DNA of 34,205 nucleotides from Xanthobacteraceae bacterium (GCA_019745775.1 JAIESR010000016.1:1-34205); one strand, 5' to 3'. Positions 8,309 to 17,023 are shown, numbered from the stretch's first letter. Program-made: numbers and translations. Notes: a model not told the origin generated them from the sequence alone.

Positions 8309-9318
8309 CGACGGGGCTCGTCGCCTTCCTCGACGCGCAGATGCAGGACGCCGAGACGCAGTGGAGCGTCGGCAGCTTCGGCGCCATCGCGGAGTTCGCG
8401 CGCGACGCCGGCGAGCCGGTAGTTCTGTCGCAGGACATGACGTCGCTTGCGGCGGTGACCGGCCGCGGCGGCATCCGTATCGCGCTGCGCGCCGACATGC
8501 GGCCGTTCGCTTTCGAGACGACGACCAAAGACGGCTGGAACCACCGCGTCGCGCTCTGCCTGCCGGAGGATCGATGCGCCATGAGCGGTCGCACCGTGCT
8601 CACCGAGATCGGCGCGGACCATGATGCGCTGCGCGCGCAGGACCGCGACGCCGTCCTGTTCGATCTCGGGCTCGGTGCGCGACAGGTCGACTGCTGCATC
8701 CGCGTTGCCGACCCGGAGATCGCCGCCCAATTGCGCGCGCATTGCGGCCATCCGGTGTTCGGCACCTCGGCGATGGCAATCGTCCTGGCGACCAACCCGC
8801 ATCGCGTGTTCCTGAGCCGGCTCGGCCGCGTCGAGGTGTTCCAGCCGATCCCGCCGCCGGACGGCAAGAGCCCCGACGGTCCGCATACCCATGTGCTGCC
8901 GGGGCTGCTGCGTCACCGCCGCACCCACGCTGCGACCGAGCCGATTCCCGACGGCCTGATCCCCTGCGCCCACGTCTATCCGCCGCATCCGGCGAAGGAC
9001 GTCATGGGGCGCGACCGGCCTTTCGACCGCGCGCGCCACGACGCGTTCCAGGTGATCCTGCAAAGCTGCGGCGATCCGGAAATCCTGGCGCTGAAGCAGC
9101 AGGTGCTCGACGCCGTCGCCACCGGCGCCGATCCGTCGGCCATTGCCGTGACCGACCGGCGCTTCGCCCGCACCACCATCCGCGTGACCCTGCGGCAGCT
9201 CAGGGCGCAGCACGAGAGCGTAACCTCGCTTGACACATCCCTGTCGACTTGGCTCGCGGCGCATGAGCGCCCCGGCGGGAGCATCGACGATCCGCACCAT
9301 CATGAGGCGCATCCATGA
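8305..9318 (+). CDS. DUF6925-like protein encoded between the nitrile hydratase subunits
   Basis: 337 residues, no signal peptide or membrane segment. It resembles the uncharacterised DUF6925 family: [29 protein letters not shown] and YPPHPAKD in the middle-to-C-terminal part are the recognisable blocks. An N-terminal segment has VLFDLGLG and VDCCIRV, and the tail ends in a His cluster ([10 protein letters not shown]). The gene overlaps both neighbours by ATGA (start 8305 in the nthA stop; stop 9316-9318 in the nthB start), which locks its expression to the enzyme. Its position, Cys/His content and coupling suggest a role in cobalt delivery, cysteine oxidation or subunit assembly, but this is inference; no catalytic motif is recognised. 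The family name is recalled, not searched. Confidence 0.75.
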   Translation: MTTGLVAFLDAQMQDAETQWSVGSFGAIAEFARDAGEPVVLSQDMTSLAAVTGRGGIRIALRADMRPFAFETTTKDGWNHRVALCLPEDRCAMSGRTVLTEIGADHDALRAQDRDAVLFDLGLGARQVDCCIRVADPEIAAQLRAHCGHPVFGTSAMAIVLATNPHRVFLSRLGRVEVFQPIPPPDGKSPDGPHTHVLPGLLRHRRTHAATEPIPDGLIPCAHVYPPHPAKDVMGRDRPFDRARHDAFQVILQSCGDPEILALKQQVLDAVATGADPSAIAVTDRRFARTTIRVTLRQLRAQHESVTSLDTSLSTWLAAHERPGGSIDDPHHHEAHP

Positions 9319-9971
9319 ACGGCATTCACGACATGGGCGGCATGGAAGGCTTCGGCCCGGTGAAGCCCGAGCCGAACGAACCGCCGTTCCATTCCGCGTG
9401 GGAAGGCCGCGCGCTGGCGATGAACCGCGCGCTCGGCTACGCGAAAATCTGGAACATCGACAAGTCGCGCGCCAAGATCGAGGAGATGCCGCCGCATGAG
9501 TATCTGACCAAGACCTATTACGAGAAATGGGCGCAGCGGCTGGAGCAGCTGCTGATCGAATACGGCTATCTCGGCACGGACGAGATGAAGGCCGGTCGTT
9601 CGCTGCGGCCGGGCAAGCCGGTGCCGCGCTTCCTGCCTGCCGCCGAGGTGAACAAGGCGCTGTCGCGCGGCACCTATTCGCGCGAACCGACGCGGCCGGC
9701 GCGCTTCAAGACCGGCGACCGGGTGCGCACCAAGAACATCCATCCGCACACCCACACCCGGCTGCCGCGCTATGCCCGCGACAAGGTCGGCGTCGTCGAA
9801 TGCGTGCGCGGCTTCCACGTGTTCCCGGATTCGGTCGCCATCGGGGCGGGCGAGAATCCGCAGTGGCTCTACACGGTGCTGTTCGACGCCGGGGAGCTTT
9901 GGGGCGACGCCGCCGATCCGAAATCGAAAGTCTCGATCGAAGCCTGGGATCCCTATCTTGAGCCCGCCTGA
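9315..9971 (+). CDS. nthB: Nitrile hydratase beta subunit
   Basis: 218 residues, the normal length. The N-terminus [16 protein letters not shown] is the family hallmark, followed by WEGRALAMNRAL and the helical region with Glu/Tyr (YYEKWAQRLEQLL). The C-terminal SH3-like barrel begins near FKTGDRVRTKNIHP and contains HTRLPRYARDKVG and WLYTVLFDAGELWG. The beta subunit caps the alpha active site and supplies Arg residues that hydrogen-bond the oxidised cysteines. The start ATG 9315 overlaps the stop of the upstream gene, and the 3' end overlaps the next gene by 14 nt. Order alpha, extra gene, beta, accessory is not the simple beta-alpha or alpha-beta order found in well-studied strains. Confidence 0.95.
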   Translation: MNGIHDMGGMEGFGPVKPEPNEPPFHSAWEGRALAMNRALGYAKIWNIDKSRAKIEEMPPHEYLTKTYYEKWAQRLEQLLIEYGYLGTDEMKAGRSLRPGKPVPRFLPAAEVNKALSRGTYSREPTRPARFKTGDRVRTKNIHPHTHTRLPRYARDKVGVVECVRGFHVFPDSVAIGAGENPQWLYTVLFDAGELWGDAADPKSKVSIEAWDPYLEPA

Positions 9972-10353
9972 CACCATCGATCCCACCGCCGCGCGCCGTG
10001 CCACCCAGGCGGTGCCGAGCATTCCCTGCGACGCCGAGGGGCCGGTGTTCCGCGAGCCGTGGGAGGCGCAGGCCTTCGCCATGGCGCTGGCGCTGCACGA
10101 GCGCGGGCTGTTCACCTGGAACGAATGGGCGGCGACGCTCTCGGACGAGATCAAGCGCGCCCAGGCGGCCGGCGATCCCGACACCGGTGAGACCTATTAC
10201 CGGCACTGGCTCAACACCCTGGAGCGGCTGGTCACCGAAAAGGGCGCGACCGATGCGCCGACGCTGGCGCGCTATCGCGACGCCTGGGATCACGCCGCCG
10301 ACCGCACGCCGCACGGCACGCCGATCGAGCTGAGACCGGAAGACTTCCGGTAA
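9958..10353 (+). CDS. Nitrile hydratase accessory (activator, P14K-like) protein
   Basis: 131 residues, related to the N-terminal half of the beta subunit: PVFREPWEAQAFAMALAL, GLFTWNEWAATLSDEI and YYRHWLNTLERLV correspond to the beta-subunit helices. In cobalt nitrile hydratases this protein forms a complex with apo-alpha and exchanges it into the beta complex, inserting cobalt on the way (self-subunit swapping). No ATG is available at the right place; TTG 9958, inside the 3' end of nthB, gives the expected N-terminus, so an unusual start codon and 14-nt overlap are proposed. The next gene begins 17 nt after the stop. Confidence 0.9.
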   Translation: MSPPDTIDPTAARRATQAVPSIPCDAEGPVFREPWEAQAFAMALALHERGLFTWNEWAATLSDEIKRAQAAGDPDTGETYYRHWLNTLERLVTEKGATDAPTLARYRDAWDHAADRTPHGTPIELRPEDFR

Positions 10354-10370
10354 CACGAGTTCTGTCTGTC

Positions 10371-11837
10371 ATGAGTGTCGACGCCAACCAGCTCGTCCAG
10401 CGCGGAATGCTGGCGCATCAGCAGGGCAACCTCGCCGAGGCCGAACGGCTCTACCGGGAAGCGCTCGCCGTCAATCCCGACCACTTCGAAGGTCTGCATT
10501 TCCTGGGTCTCGCGGTCGCGCACCGCGGCAACCCGGAAGCAGGCGAAAAGCTCGTGCGGCGCTCGCTCGAGGTCAATCGGAGCAAGCCCGAGGCGTTCAA
10601 CAACCACGCCTTGATGCTGAATGGCCTGCGCCGCCACCAGGAGGCGATCGCGGCCTGCGACGCCGCGCTGGCGCTGGCGCCGCGCATGGTCGATGCGCTG
10701 ATCGTCCGCTGCAACGCGCTGCGCGAGCTCGACCGTTTCGAGGAAGCGCTCACCTTCGTCGACCGGGCGATCGCGATCCAGCCCAACCATTTCATCGCGC
10801 TCGGCGCGCGCGGCGACATCCTCGCCGCGCTCGGCCGCCACGACGAATCGATCGACTACTCGAACCGCGCGCTGGCGCTCAACCCGAACTACCTTCAGGC
10901 GATCTACAACCGCGGGCTCCGCATGCTGACCAAAGGCCAATTCGAACAGGGCTGGCCGGGCTACGAGCGCCGCTTCGAGCTTCCGGGCCATGCGCCGCGC
11001 CCACCGCTGCCCGGCTTTGCCTGGAACGGCCAGCCGCTCGCCGGCAGGAGCATCCTCATTCACGAGGAGCAGGGTCTCGGCGACGCTGTCCAATTCGCGC
11101 GCTACCTGCCGCCGCTCGAACGGCAAGGCGCCCGCGTCACCTTCGTCATCAAGCCGACGCTGTGGCGGATCCTGCGCCCGTTCCTCGGCGATATCGAACT
11201 GGTGTCGTCGGTGCCGCCGCGGATGTTCGACTACCACTGCATGCTGATGAGCCTGCCGGCTGCGTTCAAGACGTCGGTCGCGACCATCCCGGCGAGCCCG
11301 TCCTATCTCACGGCCGAAGCCGAACTGGTCGAGCGCTGGCGCGGCAAGATCGGCACCGACGGATTCAAGGTCGGCATCTGCTGGCAGGGCAACCCGGCGA
11401 ACCTGCTCAACCGCGGACGCGCGATCCCGCTGAAGCACTACGCGCCGCTGGCGGAGATTCCCGGCGTGCGGCTGATCTGCCTGCAGACCCACCACGGTCT
11501 CGACCAGGTCGCGAGCCTGCCGCGGCCCGATGCGCTCACCAGGCTCGGCGACGACTTCGGCACCGGTGCGGATGCGTTTGTCGATCTCGCGGCGGCGATG
11601 AAATGCGTCGATCTGGTGGTGACCTCCGACACCGCCAGCGCGCATGTCGGCGGCGCGCTCGGGGTCCCGACCTGGGTGGCGCTCGGCTACGCGCCGGATT
11701 GGCGCTGGATGGTCGAGCGGACGGACTCGCCGTGGTACCCGTCGGTACGCCTGTTCCGGCAGCCGCGACTCGGCGACTGGACGGCGGCGCTCGACGCGAT
11801 TGCCCGCGAGATCAGGACGATGGTCGGCGTCAAGTGA
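10371..11837 (+). CDS. TPR-repeat protein with C-terminal GT9-like glycosyltransferase domain
   Basis: 488 residues. The first 210 or so form five or six tetratricopeptide repeats (for example GNLAEAERLYREALAVNPDH and GRHDESIDYSNRALALNPNY). The C-terminal half has heptosyltransferase-like blocks: ILIHEEQGLGDAVQFARYLP, VGICWQGNP near residue 335, and a donor-site-like DTASAHVGGALGVPTWVAL. Proteins of this build are common in alphaproteobacteria and are often annotated only as TPR proteins; glycan transfer to a protein or surface polymer is the best guess. It follows the nitrile hydratase accessory gene by 17 nt and could be read from the same transcript, but no functional link is evident. It converges on the metal transporter with only 7 bp between stops. 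Confidence 0.85.
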   Translation: MSVDANQLVQRGMLAHQQGNLAEAERLYREALAVNPDHFEGLHFLGLAVAHRGNPEAGEKLVRRSLEVNRSKPEAFNNHALMLNGLRRHQEAIAACDAALALAPRMVDALIVRCNALRELDRFEEALTFVDRAIAIQPNHFIALGARGDILAALGRHDESIDYSNRALALNPNYLQAIYNRGLRMLTKGQFEQGWPGYERRFELPGHAPRPPLPGFAWNGQPLAGRSILIHEEQGLGDAVQFARYLPPLERQGARVTFVIKPTLWRILRPFLGDIELVSSVPPRMFDYHCMLMSLPAAFKTSVATIPASPSYLTAEAELVERWRGKIGTDGFKVGICWQGNPANLLNRGRAIPLKHYAPLAEIPGVRLICLQTHHGLDQVASLPRPDALTRLGDDFGTGADAFVDLAAAMKCVDLVVTSDTASAHVGGALGVPTWVALGYAPDWRWMVERTDSPWYPSVRLFRQPRLGDWTAALDAIAREIRTMVGVK

Positions 11838-11844
11838 GAGCGGA

Positions 11845-12975
11845 TCAGGCGAGCAGACGCTCGCTCGCCATGTAGCCCATCAACAGCAGCGCGCCGAAGG
11901 CCGTGATCGCCAGCGCCGCCGCGACCTCGATGCCGCGCATGAACAGCATCCCGTAGCCGCCGCGGGTGGAGGCGAAGCGCTCCGCCCAGTGGGTCGCGAG
12001 CACCGAGACGACCGCGATAGCCGCCACCATGATGGCGGTGCCGAGCCCCATCACGAAGGTCGCGACCACGCCGGCCCAGAACAGCCCCTGCGCCAGCGTG
12101 AACACCAGCACCAGGATCGCGCCCGAGCACGGCCGCAGGCCGACCGCGAAGATCGCGGTCAGGCCGCGCTTCCAGCCGCCCGGGCCGGCCAGCTCGCTCG
12201 GCTCCGGTGCGTGCGCGTGACTCCAGGCCGATCCGTGGTCGTGATCGCAATGCGCGTGGTCATGATGGGCATGATCGTGATGCGCGTTCGCGGCGTGATC
12301 GTGATGCGCGTGATCGTGGTGCGCGTGGTCATGATGCGCGTGACCATGATCGTGATGATCGTGCAGATGCGCGGGCGTCGCGGCGGCGCCGACGGTCTTC
12401 GGCTTGTGGATGTCGCGCCAGGTCGCAATTGCAGCGCGGCCCTTGGCCCAGACCAGCCGCAACCCGATGGCCATGATCAGCAGGTAACTGACGATCTCGA
12501 TCCAATAGACAGCAGTCTTCATGGTCGCAGCGGTCGCGTTGAGCAGTACGGCGGCAATGCCGACCACCGCGACCGCCACCGCCGCCTGCACCATCGCCGA
12601 GGCGAAGGAGAGCACGACGCCGCGCCACCAGGTTTCCCGGTTGGCGACCACATAGGATGAGATCACCGCCTTGCCGTGGCCGGGGCCGGCGGCATGGAAC
12701 ACGCCATAGGCAAATGACAGGCCGAACAGCACCCAGAGCGCCGAGCCGTCGGTTTTGGCCGCGCGAACCGCACCGGAGAGGCTTTTGTAGAACTCGGCCT
12801 GCTTTTGCATGATCCAGCCGACGAAGCCGGTGTACGGCGTGGCCGGGCCGCTCTTCGGCGCGCCGACGCCGAACGGCGAGCCTTGCGCCAGCGCGGCATC
12901 GACCGCACCGACGGCCACAACCATCGCCGCGACGGCGACGCCGAAGATCAGAAGATTGCGGTCGGTGCGCCCCAT
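11845..12975 (-). CDS. NicO/RcnA-type nickel/cobalt transporter
   Basis: 376 residues, polytopic inner-membrane protein. Family signatures are HAAGPGHGKAVISSYVV (about residues 94-110), with the metal-binding His in the first half, and GLRPCSGAILVLVFTLAQG in the second half. Between them lies a cytoplasmic loop of about 50 residues dominated by HHDHAHHDHA units. RcnA-type proteins export Ni/Co; related NicO proteins have been linked to uptake, so direction is not settled by sequence. It is preceded by a DUF1007 gene 17 nt upstream, a frequent partner. It faces the cobalt-dependent nitrile hydratase operon, consistent with cobalt homeostasis for that enzyme. The N-terminus may be a signal-anchor. 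Confidence 0.9.
   Translation of the reverse strand: MGRTDRNLLIFGVAVAAMVVAVGAVDAALAQGSPFGVGAPKSGPATPYTGFVGWIMQKQAEFYKSLSGAVRAAKTDGSALWVLFGLSFAYGVFHAAGPGHGKAVISSYVVANRETWWRGVVLSFASAMVQAAVAVAVVGIAAVLLNATAATMKTAVYWIEIVSYLLIMAIGLRLVWAKGRAAIATWRDIHKPKTVGAAATPAHLHDHHDHGHAHHDHAHHDHAHHDHAANAHHDHAHHDHAHCDHDHGSAWSHAHAPEPSELAGPGGWKRGLTAIFAVGLRPCSGAILVLVFTLAQGLFWAGVVATFVMGLGTAIMVAAIAVVSVLATHWAERFASTRGGYGMLFMRGIEVAAALAITAFGALLLMGYMASERLLA
12236..12372. repeat. Degenerate 12-bp tandem repeat encoding the His-rich loop
   Basis: On the plus strand, units such as GTGATCGTGATGCGC recur with small changes. They lie inside the transporter gene and encode HHDHA-type units in phase, so they are coding. The loop length may vary between strains by slippage. 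Confidence 0.7.
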
Positions 12976-12992
12976 GGTGCGCGCTCTTCAGT

Positions 12993-13646
12993 TCAGGAAC
13001 ACTTGACCAGGATGCGGTTGGCGAACTGTGCGCCGAGCATCTCCGACGGGCTGAGCTTCTGGTCGGGGGTCATCTGGAACAGCTTCGCCGCCATCGCCGG
13101 ATCCATCTCCTCCGGTCGCGCGACCATCATCTTGCAGTTGGCCGGCGCGCCGACCAGCGCGACCGCATTGTCCTTCTCGAACGAGAAGTCGACGAAATAG
13201 GACGGATCGTAAATCTCGATCTGGACGTCCTGCGCCTTCTGCGGCGTCTTGAACGGCAAGGTGAAGTGCAGCGTGAGGATCTGGTCCTTATAGTCGAGAT
13301 AGTAGCCCTTCGGCGGGTCGACGAAGTCGACCTTCTTGCCGTTGATGCGCGCGACCGTAAAGTAGTCGAAGTCCTTGAGCGACTCGATATTGGTCTTGGC
13401 GAGCGGCTCGAGCTCGTCACGGGTGAACACGCCGCGCTTCTTGCTGTCGATGCCCTGGGTCGCGAACGCCGAGAACATGTCGTCGAAGGTCCAGGCGTGA
13501 CGGATGCCGGTGACCGATCCATCCGGGCCGTAGACGAGCTCGCTGCGCATCGTCACCCAGACGTGCGGATGGGCGGAGGCTGAGCCGACGAAGGCGACCA
13601 AGCTTGCGAGCACGGCCGCGGCAATCAAGGAAAGCTGTTTGACCAT
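12993..13646 (-). CDS. DUF1007 family protein, partner of the Ni/Co transporter
   Basis: 217 residues with a signal peptide (MVKQLSLIAAAVLASLVAF, cleavage near SASA) followed at once by the family mark HPHVWV, then SELVYGPDGSVTGIRHAWTF. DUF1007 proteins are periplasmic and are repeatedly found beside, or fused to, NicO/RcnA-type transporters; the exposed His-Pro-His after cleavage suggests metal binding. It is the first gene of a two-gene operon with the transporter 17 nt downstream. The ribosome-binding site at ATG 13646 is weak. Its biochemical role in the family is not established; metal capture or gating is inferred. Confidence 0.88.
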   Translation of the reverse strand: MVKQLSLIAAAVLASLVAFVGSASAHPHVWVTMRSELVYGPDGSVTGIRHAWTFDDMFSAFATQGIDSKKRGVFTRDELEPLAKTNIESLKDFDYFTVARINGKKVDFVDPPKGYYLDYKDQILTLHFTLPFKTPQKAQDVQIEIYDPSYFVDFSFEKDNAVALVGAPANCKMMVARPEEMDPAMAAKLFQMTPDQKLSPSEMLGAQFANRILVKCS

Positions 13647-13724
13647 GGGACGAAGATAGCACGGAGTACGGCGGAATGGAGGCCCCCCCGAAAGGGCTCC
13701 CGCCCGGGGTGGGGCGCGTGAATA

Positions 13725-15314
13725 TTATATCCCGGTTGCCCCGCCATCGGCGCGCGGATCGTGCGCGGCTTCAAGCGTTCCGTTCGGGTACAACACGACT
13801 GCACCGGCGTGCCCCATATTTGCGGCATAAGGCGCGGACGTCACGTCGACCTCGTGGCCCGCCGACACGAGACGGTCGATCAGGTGGCCGTCGAAGCGTC
13901 CTTCCAGCATCACGCTGCCGTGGGCCGAGCCCCAGGTACGGCCGATGAACCAGCGCGGGCGGTCGAGCGCCTGGTCGAGGGGCACGCGATAGAGCACGTG
14001 GCGGGTGAACAGCGCGGCCTGGATCTGCGGCTGCGCGTCGCCGCCCATGGTGCCGTAGGCGATCACCCTGCCGTCGCTGAGCACCGCCAGCGCCGGACTG
14101 AGCGTGTGCGGCGGCAGCCGTCCCGGTTCCAGGGCGTTGAGCGCATGGCGGTTGAGCGAGAAGCTCACGCCACGGTTCTGCATCAGCACGCCGGTGCTCG
14201 GCAGCACGACGCCGGAGCCGAATTCCCAGTAGAGCGACTGGATGTAGGAGACGACCAGGCCCGACGCGTCGGCGGCGCCCATCCATATGGTGTCACCCGC
14301 CCCGCGCGGCGGCGAGAACGGCCCGGCCTTGTGGCGATCGATGGCGGCCGCCTGCTCGGTGAGGAACGTGCCTGTGAGGAAGCGCTCGGGCGGCTGCTGC
14401 ATCCGGTCGGGATCGCTGATGGCGCTGTCGCGCACGCGCAGCGCCCGCTTCGCCGCTTCGATCAACCCGTGCACATGATCGAAGCTCTCGGCCTCCTTGA
14501 CGCCGAGACGGTCGAACAGCGCAAGGATCATCAGGGCGGCAAGACCCTGGGTCGGGGGCGGCGTGTTGTAGAGCGTGCCGGCACCGATCGTGATCGTCAG
14601 CGGATCGGCGATGGTCGCGCGGGAACGCTCGAGATCGCCGCGCGTCACCGGCGCGCCGACGCGGTCGAGATCGGCGGCGACCTCGCGGCCGACGTCGCCG
14701 CGATAGAAATCGGCAAGGCCGGCATGCGCGAGCTGTTCGAGCGTCGCCGCCAGCGCGGGTTGACGCAGATTGTGTCCGACGGTGGGCGCCTTGCCGTCGA
14801 CCAGGAAGGTCGGCGCGAAGCCGGGGACGAATTTGAGCTCGTCGGCGACGGCGGCGGTGAGGTTCGCGAGGCTGCGCGAGACCGGCGTGCCTTCGGCGGC
14901 CTGACGGATGGCATGACCGAGCAGCACGTCGAGCGGCAGCGTGCCGCCCTGCGCCTTCGCCGCTTCGAGCGCCAGCATCCAGCCGCTTATTGCACCCGGT
15001 ACCGTCAATGCCGCCAGCGCGCCGCGCGGCGGGATCGCCTCGTATTCGCGATAGAGCTCCGGCCGGGCATTGGCGCCGGCGCGGCCCGCCGCCATCAGCG
15101 CGCGCAGGCGTCCCGACGGCTCGCGCACCATCCAGAAGCCGTCGCCGCCGATGCCGTTCATGTGCGGATAGACGACCGCGATCGACGCCGCCATCGCGAC
15201 CATCGCCTCGAGCGCGTTGCCGCCGTCCGCGAGCACGGCGCGCCCGGCTTCGGCCGCCGCGCTATGCGGCGCGCAGACGACGCCGCGGCGATGTCCGGCG
15301 GTGTGGAGATCCAT
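13725..15314 (-). CDS. Gamma-glutamyltransferase family protein (Ntn hydrolase)
   Basis: 529 residues, the usual length of a GGT precursor that cuts itself into large and small subunits. The N-terminal half has GNALEAMVAMAASIAVVYPHMNGIGGDGF-type core motifs (HMNGIGGDGF near residue 53). The nucleophile is Thr342 in GDTIWMGAAD, placed exactly as in E. coli GGT relative to the following Gly; the second Thr and the His after it are replaced (Ile, Trp). FGSGVV and a MGGDAQPQ segment follow. No signal peptide is evident, so it may be cytosolic and could act on a gamma-glutamyl or acylamide compound other than glutathione. ATG 15314 has GGAG about 8 nt upstream. A weak hairpin follows the stop in the gap before the DUF1007 gene. 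Confidence 0.88.
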   Translation of the reverse strand: MDLHTAGHRRGVVCAPHSAAAEAGRAVLADGGNALEAMVAMAASIAVVYPHMNGIGGDGFWMVREPSGRLRALMAAGRAGANARPELYREYEAIPPRGALAALTVPGAISGWMLALEAAKAQGGTLPLDVLLGHAIRQAAEGTPVSRSLANLTAAVADELKFVPGFAPTFLVDGKAPTVGHNLRQPALAATLEQLAHAGLADFYRGDVGREVAADLDRVGAPVTRGDLERSRATIADPLTITIGAGTLYNTPPPTQGLAALMILALFDRLGVKEAESFDHVHGLIEAAKRALRVRDSAISDPDRMQQPPERFLTGTFLTEQAAAIDRHKAGPFSPPRGAGDTIWMGAADASGLVVSYIQSLYWEFGSGVVLPSTGVLMQNRGVSFSLNRHALNALEPGRLPPHTLSPALAVLSDGRVIAYGTMGGDAQPQIQAALFTRHVLYRVPLDQALDRPRWFIGRTWGSAHGSVMLEGRFDGHLIDRLVSAGHEVDVTSAPYAANMGHAGAVVLYPNGTLEAAHDPRADGGATGI

Positions 15315-15350
15315 CAATCATTCTCCGTGATTGCAGCATGCCGGCTGGAG

Positions 15351-15998
15351 TCATTTGTCCTGCGACAGCAGGCGCGCGGGATTTCCGGCAACGACCGCGA
15401 AATCCGGAACATCGGCCACCACCACGGCACCGACACCCACGACCGCGAAGCGGCCGACGGTGATGCTGTCGCGCAGCACGGCACCCGGCCCGACATAGGC
15501 GCCGGCGTGCAGCTTGCAGTACCCACTGACCACGCTGCCCCCTCCGACAAATACAAAATCCCCGAGCGTAACGTCGTGGCTCACCTGCGCCTGGGCGCGC
15601 ACGACAGTATGCATTCCCAAGGTCGTGCCAGGCCCGACCACCGCGAACGGGCCGAGCACGGCGCCGCCGCCGATCTTCGCGCTCGACGCAATGGCAGCAT
15701 TGGGATCGAGCACCGCGGCCCAGCGTTCCCGTGGAACACCAAGCCCTTCGATGCGCGCGACGCGCGCCTGCATATGGCCTGCCTTGTGCAGCGGCGCAAC
15801 AAATCTGATGTCTTCCTTCAGCGTCATCCACTCTTCGAAGCGACAGAGCACACGCCCGCCGAGCAGCGGCGTACCGGGGGCGAGCATATCGTTGAGATAT
15901 CCCGCGACCTCGAACGCCGTTCCGCCCGCCGCTATCCGGGCGACGCTTTGCGCGGCATCCTCGCCGCTGCCCCTGCCTCCGAAGATCGCAATCTTCAT
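15351..15998 (-). CDS. NeuD/PglD-like sugar O/N-acyltransferase (left-handed beta helix)
   Basis: 215 residues. An N-terminal Rossmann-like part (MKIAIFGGRGSGEDAAQSV) is followed by hexapeptide repeats from about residue 100 to the end (IASSAKIGGGAVLGPFAVVG, VGPGAVLRDSITVG), ending in VVAGNPARLL. This architecture belongs to the NeuD/PglD/PerB acyltransferases, which transfer acetyl or another acyl group from CoA to amino-sugars in surface-glycan synthesis. Catalytic His is likely in VSHDVTLGD. It lies next to a GT2 glycosyltransferase on the same strand (103 bp apart), supporting a glycan role. The start is ATG 15998; the ribosome site is poor. Confidence 0.85.
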   Translation of the reverse strand: MKIAIFGGRGSGEDAAQSVARIAAGGTAFEVAGYLNDMLAPGTPLLGGRVLCRFEEWMTLKEDIRFVAPLHKAGHMQARVARIEGLGVPRERWAAVLDPNAAIASSAKIGGGAVLGPFAVVGPGTTLGMHTVVRAQAQVSHDVTLGDFVFVGGGSVVSGYCKLHAGAYVGPGAVLRDSITVGRFAVVGVGAVVVADVPDFAVVAGNPARLLSQDK

Positions 15999-16101
15999 TG
16001 CGCCCCGCTAAACAACACGTGAAAGCCCTCGATGATGCGGTGAACCGCAGAATCCGTCACAAGCAAATGGTTTCAAAGAGCTCGGCAAGACGCGGGCGTG
16101 A

Positions 16102-16887
16102 TCATAGCGGCGCAGCGCCGGAATGGACAGCCGGCCCCGCCGGCGCGCTTTCGCGCACGGTCGCTGCGGCGGATAACGCGTTGATCGTCACCCCGATCGC
16201 GCGCGGGGCCGGGCGAAAGCGGCATTCGATCACGCACGACAGCATCCGCCAGGCGAGGCGCAGGCGCAATCTGTTGCCATACGCACTGCGCCCGACGCGA
16301 CGCGGTTCTCGCTGAACGGGTATGCTCCTGGCGCGCAGGCGCGCTAGCCCGATCATCGCGATGGCGGATGGGTTTGTGACTGGAAGCGCGAGAATACGAT
16401 CGACTGCCTCGCGCCGCAGGACGAAAAACGTTCCGGCATCAGACGGCACGCCGGATAGCACGCCCAGCAGCAGACGATAGAGGTGGCCTGTCAGCAGCCG
16501 CACCGTCGGTTCATGCCGCCCGCGGCGCCCGGCAAACACGGCATCGTAGCCGTCAACCGCCGCCATCAGAGCTGTAATCGCTTCGGGCGAGTCCTGCAGG
16601 TCGGCGTCGAGCACCGCACACCAGGCGCCGCGTGCGTGGCGAAGACCGACGAGGATCGCAGCATGCTGGCCAAGATTGTGCGGGGTTCTGATTGCGACAA
16701 CGCGTGCGGCGGCATCACGCATGATGTCGTCAATCACGTCCCACGAATTGTCGGTTGAGCAATCCTCGACGAAGATCAGCTCGAGCGTCCAGCTGCTTTC
16801 GACGGTCCGCCGAATGCGATCGGCGAGCTCGGCAAGTGTCGCGCCGTTGTTGAACACCGGGACGACGACGCTGATCGTTTCGGTCAT
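16102..16887 (-). CDS. GT2 family glycosyltransferase, GtrB/DPM1-like
   Basis: 261 residues. The fold-defining start is ISVVVPVFNNGATL, followed by EDCSTDNSWDVI, LGQHAAILVGLRHARG and the metal/nucleotide motif DADLQDSPE. The pattern is closest to bactoprenol or dolichyl-phosphate sugar transferases (GtrB, ArnC, DPM1), which load a hexose onto a polyprenyl phosphate. Typical GtrB proteins are about 310 residues with two C-terminal membrane helices; here the tail after VGRSAYGNRLRLRL is short, Ala-rich and without clear helices, so the protein may be soluble or truncated. ATG 16887 has GGGA about 7 nt upstream; ATG 16917 and TTG 16923 are alternatives. It is divergent from the big membrane protein, and both are AT-richer than flanking genes. 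Confidence 0.85.
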   Translation of the reverse strand: MTETISVVVPVFNNGATLAELADRIRRTVESSWTLELIFVEDCSTDNSWDVIDDIMRDAAARVVAIRTPHNLGQHAAILVGLRHARGAWCAVLDADLQDSPEAITALMAAVDGYDAVFAGRRGRHEPTVRLLTGHLYRLLLGVLSGVPSDAGTFFVLRREAVDRILALPVTNPSAIAMIGLARLRARSIPVQREPRRVGRSAYGNRLRLRLAWRMLSCVIECRFRPAPRAIGVTINALSAAATVRESAPAGPAVHSGAAPL

Positions 16888-17023
16888 CGAATATCCCGGA
16901 TGCACTGGCACATGCATGGTCAAGATGCGACTGAAAAGCTATCGTGCTCTTCCCTTGGACGTCAACGTTTGCCCAAGCTCCTGCTACAAATCGTGGCCTC
17001 GACTGCAGAAATTGCGAATCCCC

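Noticed and set aside
12236-12372. Tandem repeat resembling a CRISPR or minisatellite.
   Set aside because: Units are about 12 bp, degenerate, without spacers, and encode the His-rich loop in frame.
13761-16022. Very long plus-strand open frame opposite the GGT and NeuD-like genes.
   Set aside because: It is the antisense of well-supported genes, Arg/His/Ala-rich with no family match; an artefact of high GC.
16676-17023. N-terminal extension of the large membrane protein.
   Set aside because: It overlaps the divergent glycosyltransferase and its promoter region and has no membrane or domain features.
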